Positions 42,481 to 51,052 of a stretch of DNA of 64,000 nt are shown here, piece after piece; position 1 is the stretch's first letter, and every line of letters starts with the position of its first letter. The notes below the pieces were generated by a model that saw only the letters and a program-made list of their open reading frames with translations, did not search any database and was not told where the DNA came from. The translations under genes were made by a program, and so were the position numbers. The DNA lies in the NCBI GenBank assembly GCA_026387665.1, contig JAPLLG010000012.1, forward strand, positions 1-64,000, given 5' to 3'. Source of the DNA: Nitrospirota bacterium. GTDB taxonomy: Bacteria > Nitrospirota > Nitrospiria > Nitrospirales > Nitrospiraceae.

Positions 42481-43917
42481 TTACTTTGCCCCTCGCCCTG
42501 CTTTCGGCAAGAGGGTGTCGATCAGGCTCGGCGGGCGCTCTTGATAGTCCGGCGGGAAGAGGTTGAAGCGCCGCCAGAGTTCGTACCAGAGGGGGACCCG
42601 GTTCAAGATGACCCATCCCATCGCTTTCGTTCCCTGGCGGACATGTTCCTGGGGGGGCCAGGACCGGTCGTTTGGGTCCGGGACCACCCAGAAGCGAAAG
42701 CTGCCCTTGCCGTCGTCGACTTGATCGATGACCTTGATCAATCCTCCATAGGTGCCGGCCATGATTTCCGGCCAGGCCGGGAGCGGAATGGCGGGGATCC
42801 CGTAGAACAGAATGCGAACTTTGCGGCCCACGTTGAGCAGCGGCGCGTCGATTCCGTCAGCCACCATCTCAATGGCTTTGTCGGTGCTCGTCGGAGAAAG
42901 CTTCACGAGTTTATCCCCGGGACGGACGGTTTCCCCGGCCCCGGCGTGAGCCATTTTCACTACGGTGCCATCGATCGGGGCGAGGATGCGGCTGGCGAGC
43001 CGGCGTTGCTCCGCATTGGACATCCGCAAGGAGACATCGGCCAGTTGGTCGGTGGCTTTGGCCGCGTCGCCGATGGAGGCTTCACGGGCCGCTTCGGCAT
43101 CGAGCAATCGCTGCAGGACCTCGGCGCTGATTTGGTCGCGGCCAAAGCTGAGGGCTTTCATCGCCTGTCCCGCGCCCTTGAGGTTGGCCTGCGCCCCGGT
43201 CAGATCGGCTTTGGTGGCGATCGCCGACTGGATGGTTAGCTCGAGTTCGCGTTGCGATACGAGGCCCTGTTCCGCCAACTGTTTGTGCCGGTTTACGTTT
43301 AGTTCAGCGGTGGAGACCGCAATTTTTGCCGATTCGACCTTCTGGTAGGCCTCCCGCACCTTATTTTCCGCTTCGATCACCCGCGCCTGGGCGGAGGGGA
43401 CCGCGGACTTGACGAGGTTCTGCATCTCCACGATCCGCTTATCCAATTGCTCGGCGCGCGCGAGCGCGGCTTTGCGAGACTGGTCCAGCGCCTTGCGTCG
43501 TTGGTCCAGAAAAGGCAGGAGGTCCGGGGCCATGAAGTTGGGATCGTAGTCGTCCAATTCCAGGATGAGGTCGCCTTGCTTGACGCGCACCCCCTCAAAG
43601 ATGTGCCATTTCTTGATCCGCCCGGTGATCTGGGCTTCGATATCTTGCGGCCGTTCGTAGGGCATATAGGCGGAGAGTTGCCCGGTGACGGTAATCGTCT
43701 GGGTCCAGGGCAGGAAGGCAATGATCACGAGAAACAGCAGCACCAGCTTAATGGCGAGGCGCGAGGAAAACTTGAGACGTTCGGGGATTTGGACCTCTTC
43801 CCAGGACTGGAGCTTGGTCGAAGTCGCCAGGTCGTCGATCGCGATCTCGTCCAGACCTGTGTCCTGTTGAACGAGGGAGCGGACTTTATTTCGCAAATTC
43901 TGCGTGAAACGCGCCAC
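42481..43917 (-). CDS. HlyD-family membrane-fusion/adaptor protein
   Basis: A 478-aa protein. A long cytoplasmic N-terminus (~50 aa), TM at ~52-72 (LAIKLVLLFLVIIAFLPW), split lipoyl motif (AQITGRIKKWHIFEGVRVKQGDLILEL and ASRILAPIDGTVVKMAHAGAGETVRPGDKLVKL), alpha-helical hairpin (~130-300), beta-barrel, and a membrane-proximal end with a Trp-rich segment (WVILNRVPLWYELWRRFNLFPP). First gene of the operon with tolC-like, ABC and 4HB genes. The non-canonical C-terminus suggests a specialised partner. Confidence 0.85.
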   Translation of the reverse strand: MARFTQNLRNKVRSLVQQDTGLDEIAIDDLATSTKLQSWEEVQIPERLKFSSRLAIKLVLLFLVIIAFLPWTQTITVTGQLSAYMPYERPQDIEAQITGRIKKWHIFEGVRVKQGDLILELDDYDPNFMAPDLLPFLDQRRKALDQSRKAALARAEQLDKRIVEMQNLVKSAVPSAQARVIEAENKVREAYQKVESAKIAVSTAELNVNRHKQLAEQGLVSQRELELTIQSAIATKADLTGAQANLKGAGQAMKALSFGRDQISAEVLQRLLDAEAAREASIGDAAKATDQLADVSLRMSNAEQRRLASRILAPIDGTVVKMAHAGAGETVRPGDKLVKLSPTSTDKAIEMVADGIDAPLLNVGRKVRILFYGIPAIPLPAWPEIMAGTYGGLIKVIDQVDDGKGSFRFWVVPDPNDRSWPPQEHVRQGTKAMGWVILNRVPLWYELWRRFNLFPPDYQERPPSLIDTLLPKAGRGAK

Positions 43918-44104
43918 CGAGTTCTCCTCGCCAGAGCAGGGAAGCTAATACAACGGTCCTATCATAGTGGAAGCGGCGTATCTGGTCAATTTTTCAGCGC
44001 ATCTGGTTATTCTGGAGAGGGCTGCGCTTGACCATCAGTCAGAGAATCGCTAAGGTGAGGGCTTCGTTGAGAGCCATGATCCGCAAGAGAAAGGCCGCAC
44101 GAAT

Positions 44105-44689
44105 ATGCCCCGTCTTAGCAAAACCCCACGATCACAAGCCAGGCGTCGAAAGACGGAGCGCGCACAGCCCTTGGTCGGGGTGTTGGGCGGCAGCAAGTCC
44201 GATTTCCCGATTTTAGAAAAGGCCGTGGCGATGCTGGCGGATCTCGGGATCACGAGCGAGCTGCTGGTCGTCTCCGCGCATCGGACGCCGGACCGCTTGT
44301 TTGCCTATGCAGAACAGGCTCCCGGCCGGGGGATTGAAGTCATTATTGCCGGAGCCGGCGGGGCCGCCCATCTGCCCGGGATGCTGGCGGCAAAGACCCA
44401 TCTGCCGGTTATCGGGGTTCCGATCCCGACGGAGAATCTTCGCGGACTCGATTCGCTTCTCTCCATCGTGCAAATGCCAAAAGGAATTCCCGTCGCGACC
44501 GTGGCGATCGGAGGGGCGGAGAATGCCGGCTTGTTGGCTGCGCAAATCCTGGCCGGCCGGTATCCGGCGATTGCTACCCGCGTGAAATTATTCCGTCAGA
44601 CTCAGACCGACAGCGTGCTCCAGTCTCCTGAAGCGAAGGGTCTGGTGACCGGCACGAAGGGCCCCGGCCGTCCGAGTCGCTGGCCGTGA
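44105..44689 (+). CDS. purE: N5-carboxyaminoimidazole ribonucleotide mutase
   Basis: A 194-aa enzyme converting N5-CAIR to CAIR in purine synthesis. Class I motifs are [18 protein letters not shown] (residues ~24-41), [15 protein letters not shown] (catalytic His), [29 protein letters not shown] and [23 protein letters not shown]. The first ~20 residues are Arg/Lys-rich and outside the usual fold. C-terminal tail is also extended. Divergent from the hlyD operon. Overlaps purK by 4 nt. Confidence 0.95.
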   Translation: MPRLSKTPRSQARRRKTERAQPLVGVLGGSKSDFPILEKAVAMLADLGITSELLVVSAHRTPDRLFAYAEQAPGRGIEVIIAGAGGAAHLPGMLAAKTHLPVIGVPIPTENLRGLDSLLSIVQMPKGIPVATVAIGGAENAGLLAAQILAGRYPAIATRVKLFRQTQTDSVLQSPEAKGLVTGTKGPGRPSRWP

Positions 44690-45852
44690 AGCGAGCGGTC
44701 ATCGAGCCAGGATCGGTCCTGGGCGTGCTAGGCGGAGGACAATTGGGCGCCATGTTCACCCTGGCGGCGCTCCGCCTCGGTTATCAGGTCGCAGTCTGGG
44801 ATCCGGATCCAGAGGCGCCGGCCCATCGTGTCGCCACCCACAGTTTCCCCTTCTCGTTTACCGATCAACAGGCTCTTGCGCGATTCGCTGACCTGGTCAG
44901 CGTCGTGACCTATGAATGGGAGAATATCCCCGCGGAGCTCTGTCGTTCGTTGGAACAGCGAAAGCCGGTTCGTCCATCGAGCGCCGTCCTGAGCGTGATT
45001 CAGGATCGCCTTGAGCAAAAGGGTTTCCTCTCCTCCCACGGATTCCCCGTTCCCTCCTTCGCGATCCTGACATCTCCCGATCAATTGGCGCCGGCCCTCC
45101 GACAGGTCGGGTATCCAGCCCTCTGTAAGACGGCTACGGCTGGTTATGATGGCAAGGGCCAGTGGCGCATTAGCCGGGAGCCCGATGTCCGTGAGGTGGA
45201 ACGGGCCCTGTCGAAATCCGCTTGCCCCGGCATGCGATGGATCGTGGAGGCCTTTGTCCCGTTTGAACGGGAACTCTCGATCCTGGTGGTCCGTGGATCT
45301 GACGGACAGAGTTGCACCTATCCCTTGGTGGAGAATGAACATGACGAGGGGATTCTGCGAACTACCAAGGTGCCGGCCCAGGCTTCTTCAGTGGTGGCAG
45401 AGCGGGCGGCTGTGCTGGCGCGTCAGGTGGTGGATCGGCTGGAAGGGGTCGGGGTCTTCTGTCTCGAACTGTTTGAGTTGTCTGGCGGAGAGTTGCTGAT
45501 CAATGAGGTTGCGCCGCGGCCCCATAACTCAGGCCATTACACGCTCGATGCCTGCAGCGTGTCTCAATTCGAGCAACAGGTTCGTGCGACGTGCGGGATG
45601 CCGCTCGGTGAGGTGCGGCTGCTGAGTCCAGCCGTGATGGTGAATCTGATCGGAGAAGAGGCCGCGGCCTTTGTGAAGGGGGCAGGGAGCCGAGCGCTGT
45701 TGGCTATTCCCGGTGCAGTACTCCACCTCTATGGCAAGCCGGAAATCCGCCCTCGTCGTAAGATGGGCCATGTCACATTTCTCGGCGGGACGCTCGATCT
45801 CGCCCTTGCACGCGCGCAGCAATTCCGCGTCAGTTTTTCGCATGAGCGCTAG
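44686..45852 (+). CDS. purK: N5-carboxyaminoimidazole ribonucleotide synthase
   Basis: A 388-aa ATP-grasp enzyme making N5-CAIR from AIR, bicarbonate and ATP. Features: [46 protein letters not shown] (ATP-binding), [40 protein letters not shown] start inside the purE stop (GTGA). Its TAG shares CTAG with the convergent rhomboid gene's stop. Confidence 0.95.
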   Translation: MKRAVIEPGSVLGVLGGGQLGAMFTLAALRLGYQVAVWDPDPEAPAHRVATHSFPFSFTDQQALARFADLVSVVTYEWENIPAELCRSLEQRKPVRPSSAVLSVIQDRLEQKGFLSSHGFPVPSFAILTSPDQLAPALRQVGYPALCKTATAGYDGKGQWRISREPDVREVERALSKSACPGMRWIVEAFVPFERELSILVVRGSDGQSCTYPLVENEHDEGILRTTKVPAQASSVVAERAAVLARQVVDRLEGVGVFCLELFELSGGELLINEVAPRPHNSGHYTLDACSVSQFEQQVRATCGMPLGEVRLLSPAVMVNLIGEEAAAFVKGAGSRALLAIPGAVLHLYGKPEIRPRRKMGHVTFLGGTLDLALARAQQFRVSFSHER

Positions 45853-46553
45853 CGTTCCCATCTGTTTCTGTGGCTTGGCGCGAAGAATGGCACGTCCTTC
45901 CGTTTGAACAGACCGATCAGCGCCATTCCTGCGAGAAACCCGCCGATATGGGCGAAGAAGGCCACGCCGCCTCCCTTACTGCCGATACTCATGCCCCCGC
46001 TGAAGAGTTGCATCACGAACCACATGCCGAGGACGAAACCCGCGGCCACCTTCGTGATGCCTAGTCCCGGTATCAGGACCAGCACGCGAGCTCGCGGGAA
46101 CAACAATAGATAAGCGCCTAGGACACCGGAAATGGCGCCGCTGGCTCCGATCATGGGGACCGTCGAAGAGGGATCGGTCAGGGCGTGGCTCAAGGCGGCG
46201 AGGACTCCGCACGTGAGGTAGAAGAGGGCATATTTCGCGTGGCCCATGGCGTCCTCGATGTTGTTCCCGAAGACCCAGAGGTACAGCATATTGCCGATGA
46301 GGTGCATCCAGCCGCCGTGGAGAAACATGCTCGTGAGCAAGGTTGCATAGGCGGGAATGGCCACGACCGTCTCCGGGAGGTTGGCCTGTCCGAACAGGAG
46401 GGCGGGGATCGCCCCGTATTGGAACGCGAAGGTGTTGTCCGGTCCGGCAGGGAGGCTGATCTGATGGAGAAAGACGAGGACGCAGGCCACAATGGACGCG
46501 ATTGTGACGACTGGTGTTAGCTCGGTTGGGTTATCGTCGTGGAGGGGGATCAC
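45849..46553 (-). CDS. Rhomboid-family intramembrane serine protease
   Basis: A 234-aa polytopic membrane protein with about six TMs. Catalytic Ser in GASGAISGVLGAYLLLFPRARV, catalytic His in FFAHIGGFLAGMALIG, and the upstream HxxxN (FLHGGWMHLIGNMLYLWVFG). It cleaves membrane-protein substrates. GTG 46553 begins 4 bp after the stop of the DHH phosphoesterase, which suits translational coupling. Confidence 0.92.
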   Translation of the reverse strand: MIPLHDDNPTELTPVVTIASIVACVLVFLHQISLPAGPDNTFAFQYGAIPALLFGQANLPETVVAIPAYATLLTSMFLHGGWMHLIGNMLYLWVFGNNIEDAMGHAKYALFYLTCGVLAALSHALTDPSSTVPMIGASGAISGVLGAYLLLFPRARVLVLIPGLGITKVAAGFVLGMWFVMQLFSGGMSIGSKGGGVAFFAHIGGFLAGMALIGLFKRKDVPFFAPSHRNRWER

Positions 46554-46557
46554 GGTG

Positions 46558-47457
46558 TCACGACGAGGAGGGAGGGCGGCGACGGTCGATGACTTTCCGT
46601 GGCAGTGCCGGATTATCCGGCAAGGTGCCATCAGGGCCCAGCAGGACGGAGAACCCCGCCGCATGCGTATGGCCTCCGCCGCCGAAGGACGCGGCGATGG
46701 CTCCCACGTCCGCTCCGTCCTCGCGCGAACGCATACTGTAATAGCGGCGGCCATCGCGATCGTGCCACATGACGCAGAACGGATGTTGCGCGGAGAGGCG
46801 CTCGCCGACCTGACTGGTCAAGATCGCGGTTTGGACCGAGGGCACGATGGCTCCCTGAAAGTCGATCAAGGTGGCCTGCGCCGCGAGTTTGCTCACGAGT
46901 TCGTTTTCATAACGGAGGATGGCGCGTCCCTCCTGTTCCAGATCTTTTTGCTGGAAGCTGCTCCAGAGCTGATAATCGAACGGATGGGAGGCCAGGGCCG
47001 CGCTGATTTCACGGCTGGAGGGGAGGGCCCAGGTCCAGAGGTCTTTGTCTTGGATATAGTTGAGGAGCCAGGGCGCCGGCTGATCGTGCGCCCATTCCCA
47101 GGCCAGGACCGCTCCGGACTTTTTCATGTCGAAGTAGGCATAGGGAAGGCCGGCCAGGGCCTTTTCTGCGGTGATGTGGTGATCGAGGACGAGAAGGGCC
47201 TGCGCGTCAGCGGCGATGGCGTCCAATATCTCGCGGGTATAGCTGAAATCTACGATGACGACTCGTTGGCCCTGCAGTCCTTCCGGAGGGGGATTCCCAT
47301 GTTTGACGGGGATGAATCGAGCCGCGGGAAATTTATTCCGGATCGCCCAGGCTGCGCCGAATCCATCGGCGCATTCCGCGTGATAGAGGACGACCGTGGG
47401 GGGGGCAGCGAATGGGTGTTGTGAACGGGAGCCAGCCATTGATGCGGAGCATACCAT
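46558..47457 (-). CDS. DHH-family phosphoesterase
   Basis: A 299-aa (or 293-aa from Met at 47439) Mn-dependent phosphoesterase. Motif I YHAECADGFGAAW, motif II VVIVDFSY, motif III LLVLDHH, and a DHHA1 domain ending GADVGAIAASFGGGGHTHAAGFSV. Family members degrade oligoribonucleotides, pAp or cyclic dinucleotides; the length and lack of GGDEF or TM segments fit a soluble nano-RNase/pAp-type enzyme, but the substrate is not certain. It lies directly upstream of the rhomboid gene. Start uncertain; neither Met has a good ribosome-binding site. Confidence 0.88.
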   Translation of the reverse strand: MVCSASMAGSRSQHPFAAPPTVVLYHAECADGFGAAWAIRNKFPAARFIPVKHGNPPPEGLQGQRVVIVDFSYTREILDAIAADAQALLVLDHHITAEKALAGLPYAYFDMKKSGAVLAWEWAHDQPAPWLLNYIQDKDLWTWALPSSREISAALASHPFDYQLWSSFQQKDLEQEGRAILRYENELVSKLAAQATLIDFQGAIVPSVQTAILTSQVGERLSAQHPFCVMWHDRDGRRYYSMRSREDGADVGAIAASFGGGGHTHAAGFSVLLGPDGTLPDNPALPRKVIDRRRPPSSS

Positions 47458-47495
47458 GACGCTTCGTCGAGACTAAAGCGTCTTGTACGAAGAGG

Positions 47496-48539
47496 TCAGA
47501 ACCTGTTCAGGTGATCGATCAGTTGACGCAACCGGCTTGCGCTCTGGCGGTTGGAGGCAAAGACCAAGCGAGGCAAGTTTCTGAGATTCGGTTCGTCGAG
47601 TTCTTCCGGAAGGGCCGCGCGCAGCTCAAAGGTCCCCTCGGACAACAGATCGCCGAAGGTCTGGTGAAGGCCCGCCACTTGCTCAGGGGAGATGCCTGTT
47701 TTTAGCCGCAGGGCCAATTGCCGCCCGACATAGCGCATGGAATGGAATCGGCGGTAGAACGTGTGGATTTCCTCGATGGCCTCGTCCACAGACGTGGTGA
47801 TCTTGAACAGGCTGAGATCTTCCTGGTTAATCAGTTTCCTGGCCAGGAGCTGCTTGGTGACGAAGGCATACCAGTCGTCCCAATAGTCGCAGCCTGGCGC
47901 TTGGAGGCAGACGATCGGCTGGGGGTCGCTCTTGCCGGTTTGGGCGAGGGTCAAAATTTCAAACCCTTCGTCATGGGTGCCGAAGCCGCCGGGAAACAGC
48001 GCGATCGCGTTCGCTTCTTTCTGGAAAATGAGTTTGCGGGTGAAGAAGTATTTGAACGTGACGAGCTTCGGGTCGTCGGCAATGGTCCGATTCGGGCCCT
48101 GTTCGAAGGGCAGCATGATATTGACCCCGAAACTGTTCTCCCGGCCCGCGCCCTCTTGGCAGGCGCGCATGATCCCGTCGGCTCCGCCGGTAATGACCAT
48201 GAACCCTTCTTCGACGATCTGACGGGAAAACCGGGAGGCCATCTCGTAATTCGGATCGTCTGTGGCGGTGCGGGCTGAGCCGAAGATGCTGATCTTGCGC
48301 CGGTTGCGGTAGTCGTGGAAGACATGGAAGGCGTGACGGAGTTCTTTGACGGCGCGGTTGACGATCTTGAGATCCAGGGCGTCCAGATGGGAATCGTGGA
48401 GCCGGAGCGTCCCGGCCAGGAGTTCTTTCATGATCGCGGCCTGGAGGTCGTCCTCCGGACTGTCGAGCAGGAGCCGAATTTGGCTGAGCAACTCGTCGTT
48501 CGAGGGCATGGGGCGGGAACGGTTCGTGGAAGTTTTCAT
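47496..48539 (-). CDS. LOG-family (TIGR00730-like) Rossmann protein
   Basis: A 347-aa protein. The LOG/lysine-decarboxylase-like core has ISIFGSARTATDDPNYEMASRFSRQIVEEGFMVITGGADGIMRACQEGA and the hallmark PGGFGTHDEGFEILTLAQTGK. LOG proteins are cytokinin-riboside-monophosphate or nucleotide N-ribosyl hydrolases. The N-terminal ~100 and C-terminal ~80 residues extend the usual core. ATG 48539 follows AGGGAT. Separate transcription from the CBS gene is possible. Confidence 0.88.
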   Translation of the reverse strand: MKTSTNRSRPMPSNDELLSQIRLLLDSPEDDLQAAIMKELLAGTLRLHDSHLDALDLKIVNRAVKELRHAFHVFHDYRNRRKISIFGSARTATDDPNYEMASRFSRQIVEEGFMVITGGADGIMRACQEGAGRENSFGVNIMLPFEQGPNRTIADDPKLVTFKYFFTRKLIFQKEANAIALFPGGFGTHDEGFEILTLAQTGKSDPQPIVCLQAPGCDYWDDWYAFVTKQLLARKLINQEDLSLFKITTSVDEAIEEIHTFYRRFHSMRYVGRQLALRLKTGISPEQVAGLHQTFGDLLSEGTFELRAALPEELDEPNLRNLPRLVFASNRQSASRLRQLIDHLNRF

Positions 48540-48635
48540 GGGGTCATCCCTATGCGATGAGGGGGCCAAATGACTGTAGAAAAACTCTACCAGCTGATCG
48601 CTGATTGGTCAAAGGAATGGAGAATTATGTGTACG

Positions 48636-49391
48636 TTAGGAACGGCTGGGGGTGGCAGGCATGGTCTGAAGCGCCCAGGCCCTGATGCGGGTGAGGTTGG
48701 AGGAGGTGAGGTCGGTGAACTGCACATCGACCTGCCAGGCGCGAGGCTCTGTTTCCGGGTTTTCGCAGGCCAGCACCTTCCCACGAATGGTCAGGGGCGT
48801 GTTTTGGCCGGAGATGGAAAAGGCCAGGACGACGTTCGTCTTGGGCGCGAGTTTCGTCGCCGATTCGATCAAGGCGCCGACGTGGTTCAGCTGGATGATC
48901 ATGGCGTTATAGTTGAGTCCCTGCGCCAGGGCCTGTCCGGGCACACTCACCACGACGGGGATCCTTGCCGCATGTCTGGGCGGGCTGAGCATCAGGTCTT
49001 GGGCGCTGAGCACCCCGATCGGCTGGTTCTGTTTCGTGACGATCAAGAGGGACGCGCCGGTCGCCAGCATGAGGGTCGAGGCTTCTGCCAGGGCCTGATC
49101 ATGCTCGATGAACTGGACCGGGCGGGTCATGATGGCCCGGACTTCGATGTCGTGCGGCTCAAGCCCCTGCGCGACGACTTTTTTCACGATGTCGGTCGCA
49201 GTCATCAAGCCGAACTGCGCATCCGTATCCTTCACGAGCAGGCAGGGGGCCTGTTCGTGTTCGAGCAATAGCGCCGCCTCACTGACGGAAAGGTCTCCGG
49301 GAATTTGCACAACGCCTGGTGTCATCATATGGGCAATCACAGTTGGTATCAGATGTGTAGCCTTGGAGGGCTTGTTCTGGGCGTCCGGCAT
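48636..49391 (-). CDS. CBS-domain protein with C-terminal PilZ-like region
   Basis: A 251-aa protein. Two CBS motifs: HMMTPGVVQIPGDLSVSEAALLLEHEQAPCLLVKD (residues ~20-60) and IMTRPVQFIEHDQALAEASTLMLATGASLLIVTKQNQPIGVLSAQDLM (~80-130), forming a nucleotide-sensing Bateman module. Residues ~135-251 are a beta-rich region (RIPVVVSV...) that looks PilZ-like, without a clear RxxxR motif. AGAGGT precedes ATG 49391. Confidence 0.8.
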   Translation of the reverse strand: MPDAQNKPSKATHLIPTVIAHMMTPGVVQIPGDLSVSEAALLLEHEQAPCLLVKDTDAQFGLMTATDIVKKVVAQGLEPHDIEVRAIMTRPVQFIEHDQALAEASTLMLATGASLLIVTKQNQPIGVLSAQDLMLSPPRHAARIPVVVSVPGQALAQGLNYNAMIIQLNHVGALIESATKLAPKTNVVLAFSISGQNTPLTIRGKVLACENPETEPRAWQVDVQFTDLTSSNLTRIRAWALQTMPATPSRS

Positions 49392-49503
49392 GGGTGTCAA
49401 ACCTCTTCCGACTCGCGTCCGCACGATTCGTGAGGGTTCCGCCCCCGGCGACGTCAGCCAAGTATAGCAGACGGGGCGTTCTCGTCTGGGACCGGGGCGT
49501 TCC

Positions 49504-49533
49504 TTGTCAAACAAGGGGTTTGGCGAATAGACT
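49504..49533 (+). promoter_or_regulatory. Candidate promoter of the DUF692-dus-maf operon
   Basis: TTGTCA (49504-49509), 18-nt spacer, TAGACT (49528-49533). The first ATG (49544) is only about 10 nt from the -10 box, which would make the mRNA nearly leaderless unless the second ATG (49568) is used. Confidence 0.4.
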
Positions 49534-49543
49534 AGAATGATTC

Positions 49544-51052
49544 ATGGGCCAATACAAGAATCGATCGATGGGCAATCACAACGCCATGCAACAGGATTTT
49601 CAACGCCGTCTCAGGCCGATTCCCCCACAGGGGATGGGCCTGTCGGTCGACGTCTATTCCCCCGATCTGTTCGAACTGATGACGCAGCTCAAGGCGCGAG
49701 GCCTCAGGCCGAACTATCTTGAAGCCTTTAAGGCGACGACGACCGCTCTGACCGCGGTTCGACAGGCGCTGCCAGATCTGGCGCTGGCCTATCACGGAGA
49801 AGGCCTTTGGATCACCCAGCCGGACGTGCAAGGGTCGCCGTTCTTCCAGCAGGACGTCGACGAGATGGTCATGCAGCTTAATTGTATACAGAGTCTCTGG
49901 CTGAATCATGAATGTGCGATGAAGCAGATGGCCGGCTACTCGTTCGGCACCTATGTGCCGCCGTTGTATACGCCGCTGAGCGCCGAAGTGGTGGCGGATA
50001 ATATCGCCACGGTGCAGCAGGCGATGGATCGGCAGGGTGCCCGCGCGGACGGAACCGCGCCGCTCTTTCTTTTGGAGTTGCCGCCGCTCACCTATTTTTC
50101 AGCCGGCAGGATCACGATTCCTCATTTTTTCAGGCTGGTGGCGGATCTCGTGCCCTGCGGTCTCGTCTTGGACATCGGGCACCTCTGGACGGTCTATCGC
50201 TATACAACGGCCTGCCGACGGATGTCCCTTGAGCAATTCGTCAGGGAGTTTCTCGATGAGTTTCCTCTGGAGCGGGTGGTTGAAATTCATGTGGCCGGCT
50301 TGGCCTGTCATGAATCGGCCGGTGAGTCGGAGTTGAGAGCGGAGCCTCCAGCCTGGCTGGATGCCCATGCAGCCTCGATTCCAGCGGTCCTCTTCATGAT
50401 GCTCGAACAGGTCCTGGCCCATCCGAACCTCGTGAGCCTGAGGGCTGTGGCGTTGGAGGTGGACACCAAGCCGATCGAGACGATTGTGGAGGAATATGCA
50501 GAGGCGGTCCGGCGTTTCGACCCTGTCGTTCAGCGGACGATGGCCAGAGGGTTGGGCGCTGAACAGATGGATCGGGCGTTGCCGTCCTGTTCAACCCAAG
50601 AGCCGGTCAGTCAATCTGCTCGGCAGCAGTTGCGTGACGACTATGGTCTCTATGCGCAAATTATTTCCGGGCAAGTTCCTGTGACAGGACCCGACTGGCA
50701 GGAAACGGCGGAAGATCAAAGAGGACTTACGTCCTACAGCACGACCTATTTGCCCTACGAGATCCTTCATTGGGGCGGCGATCTGAGCGAGATGTTTCCG
50801 CAGACCTGCAGGCTGTTAGCGGCGCGAGGCGTCGATCTGGCCGAGTTTGTATCCTTCTGGTTTCGCGCGCCCCGTCCCCTCACCGAGTCCTACGATTTCT
50901 TTCTGCTCAAGATCGAACGGTTCATCGAGTTTGTGGCGGAGTTCACGCCGGAGGCGCTGGCCTGCGTCGAAGAGGAAAGTGCTGTGCTGAGGCAGGCCTA
51001 TGCGGAGGCGAATGAAGTGGTGGGGCCTGTGATGGAGATCGGACAAGCCTGA
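49544..51052 (+). CDS. DUF692/MNIO-family protein with C-terminal extension
   Basis: A 502-aa protein. Residues ~30-310 fit the DUF692 TIM barrel of multinuclear non-heme iron oxidases (MbnB/TglH type). Metal-ligand candidates are His84 (AYHGEGLW), His122-Glu123 (LNHEC), Glu178 (LLELPP), Asp210 and His213 (LDIGHL), Glu247 and His249 (EIHVAG), Asp273-x-His275 (LDAHA), Glu305. Known relatives modify Cys or Asn in ribosomal peptides. Residues ~330-502 are an extra helical domain I do not recognise. No precursor-like peptide gene is adjacent. It overlaps dus by 1 nt (TGATG). Confidence 0.8.
   Translation: MGQYKNRSMGNHNAMQQDFQRRLRPIPPQGMGLSVDVYSPDLFELMTQLKARGLRPNYLEAFKATTTALTAVRQALPDLALAYHGEGLWITQPDVQGSPFFQQDVDEMVMQLNCIQSLWLNHECAMKQMAGYSFGTYVPPLYTPLSAEVVADNIATVQQAMDRQGARADGTAPLFLLELPPLTYFSAGRITIPHFFRLVADLVPCGLVLDIGHLWTVYRYTTACRRMSLEQFVREFLDEFPLERVVEIHVAGLACHESAGESELRAEPPAWLDAHAASIPAVLFMMLEQVLAHPNLVSLRAVALEVDTKPIETIVEEYAEAVRRFDPVVQRTMARGLGAEQMDRALPSCSTQEPVSQSARQQLRDDYGLYAQIISGQVPVTGPDWQETAEDQRGLTSYSTTYLPYEILHWGGDLSEMFPQTCRLLAARGVDLAEFVSFWFRAPRPLTESYDFFLLKIERFIEFVAEFTPEALACVEEESAVLRQAYAEANEVVGPVMEIGQA

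Noticed and set aside
49460-49543. A small RiPP precursor gene beside the DUF692 enzyme
   Set aside because: No short ORF with a ribosome-binding site and a Cys- or Asn-rich core was found on either side.
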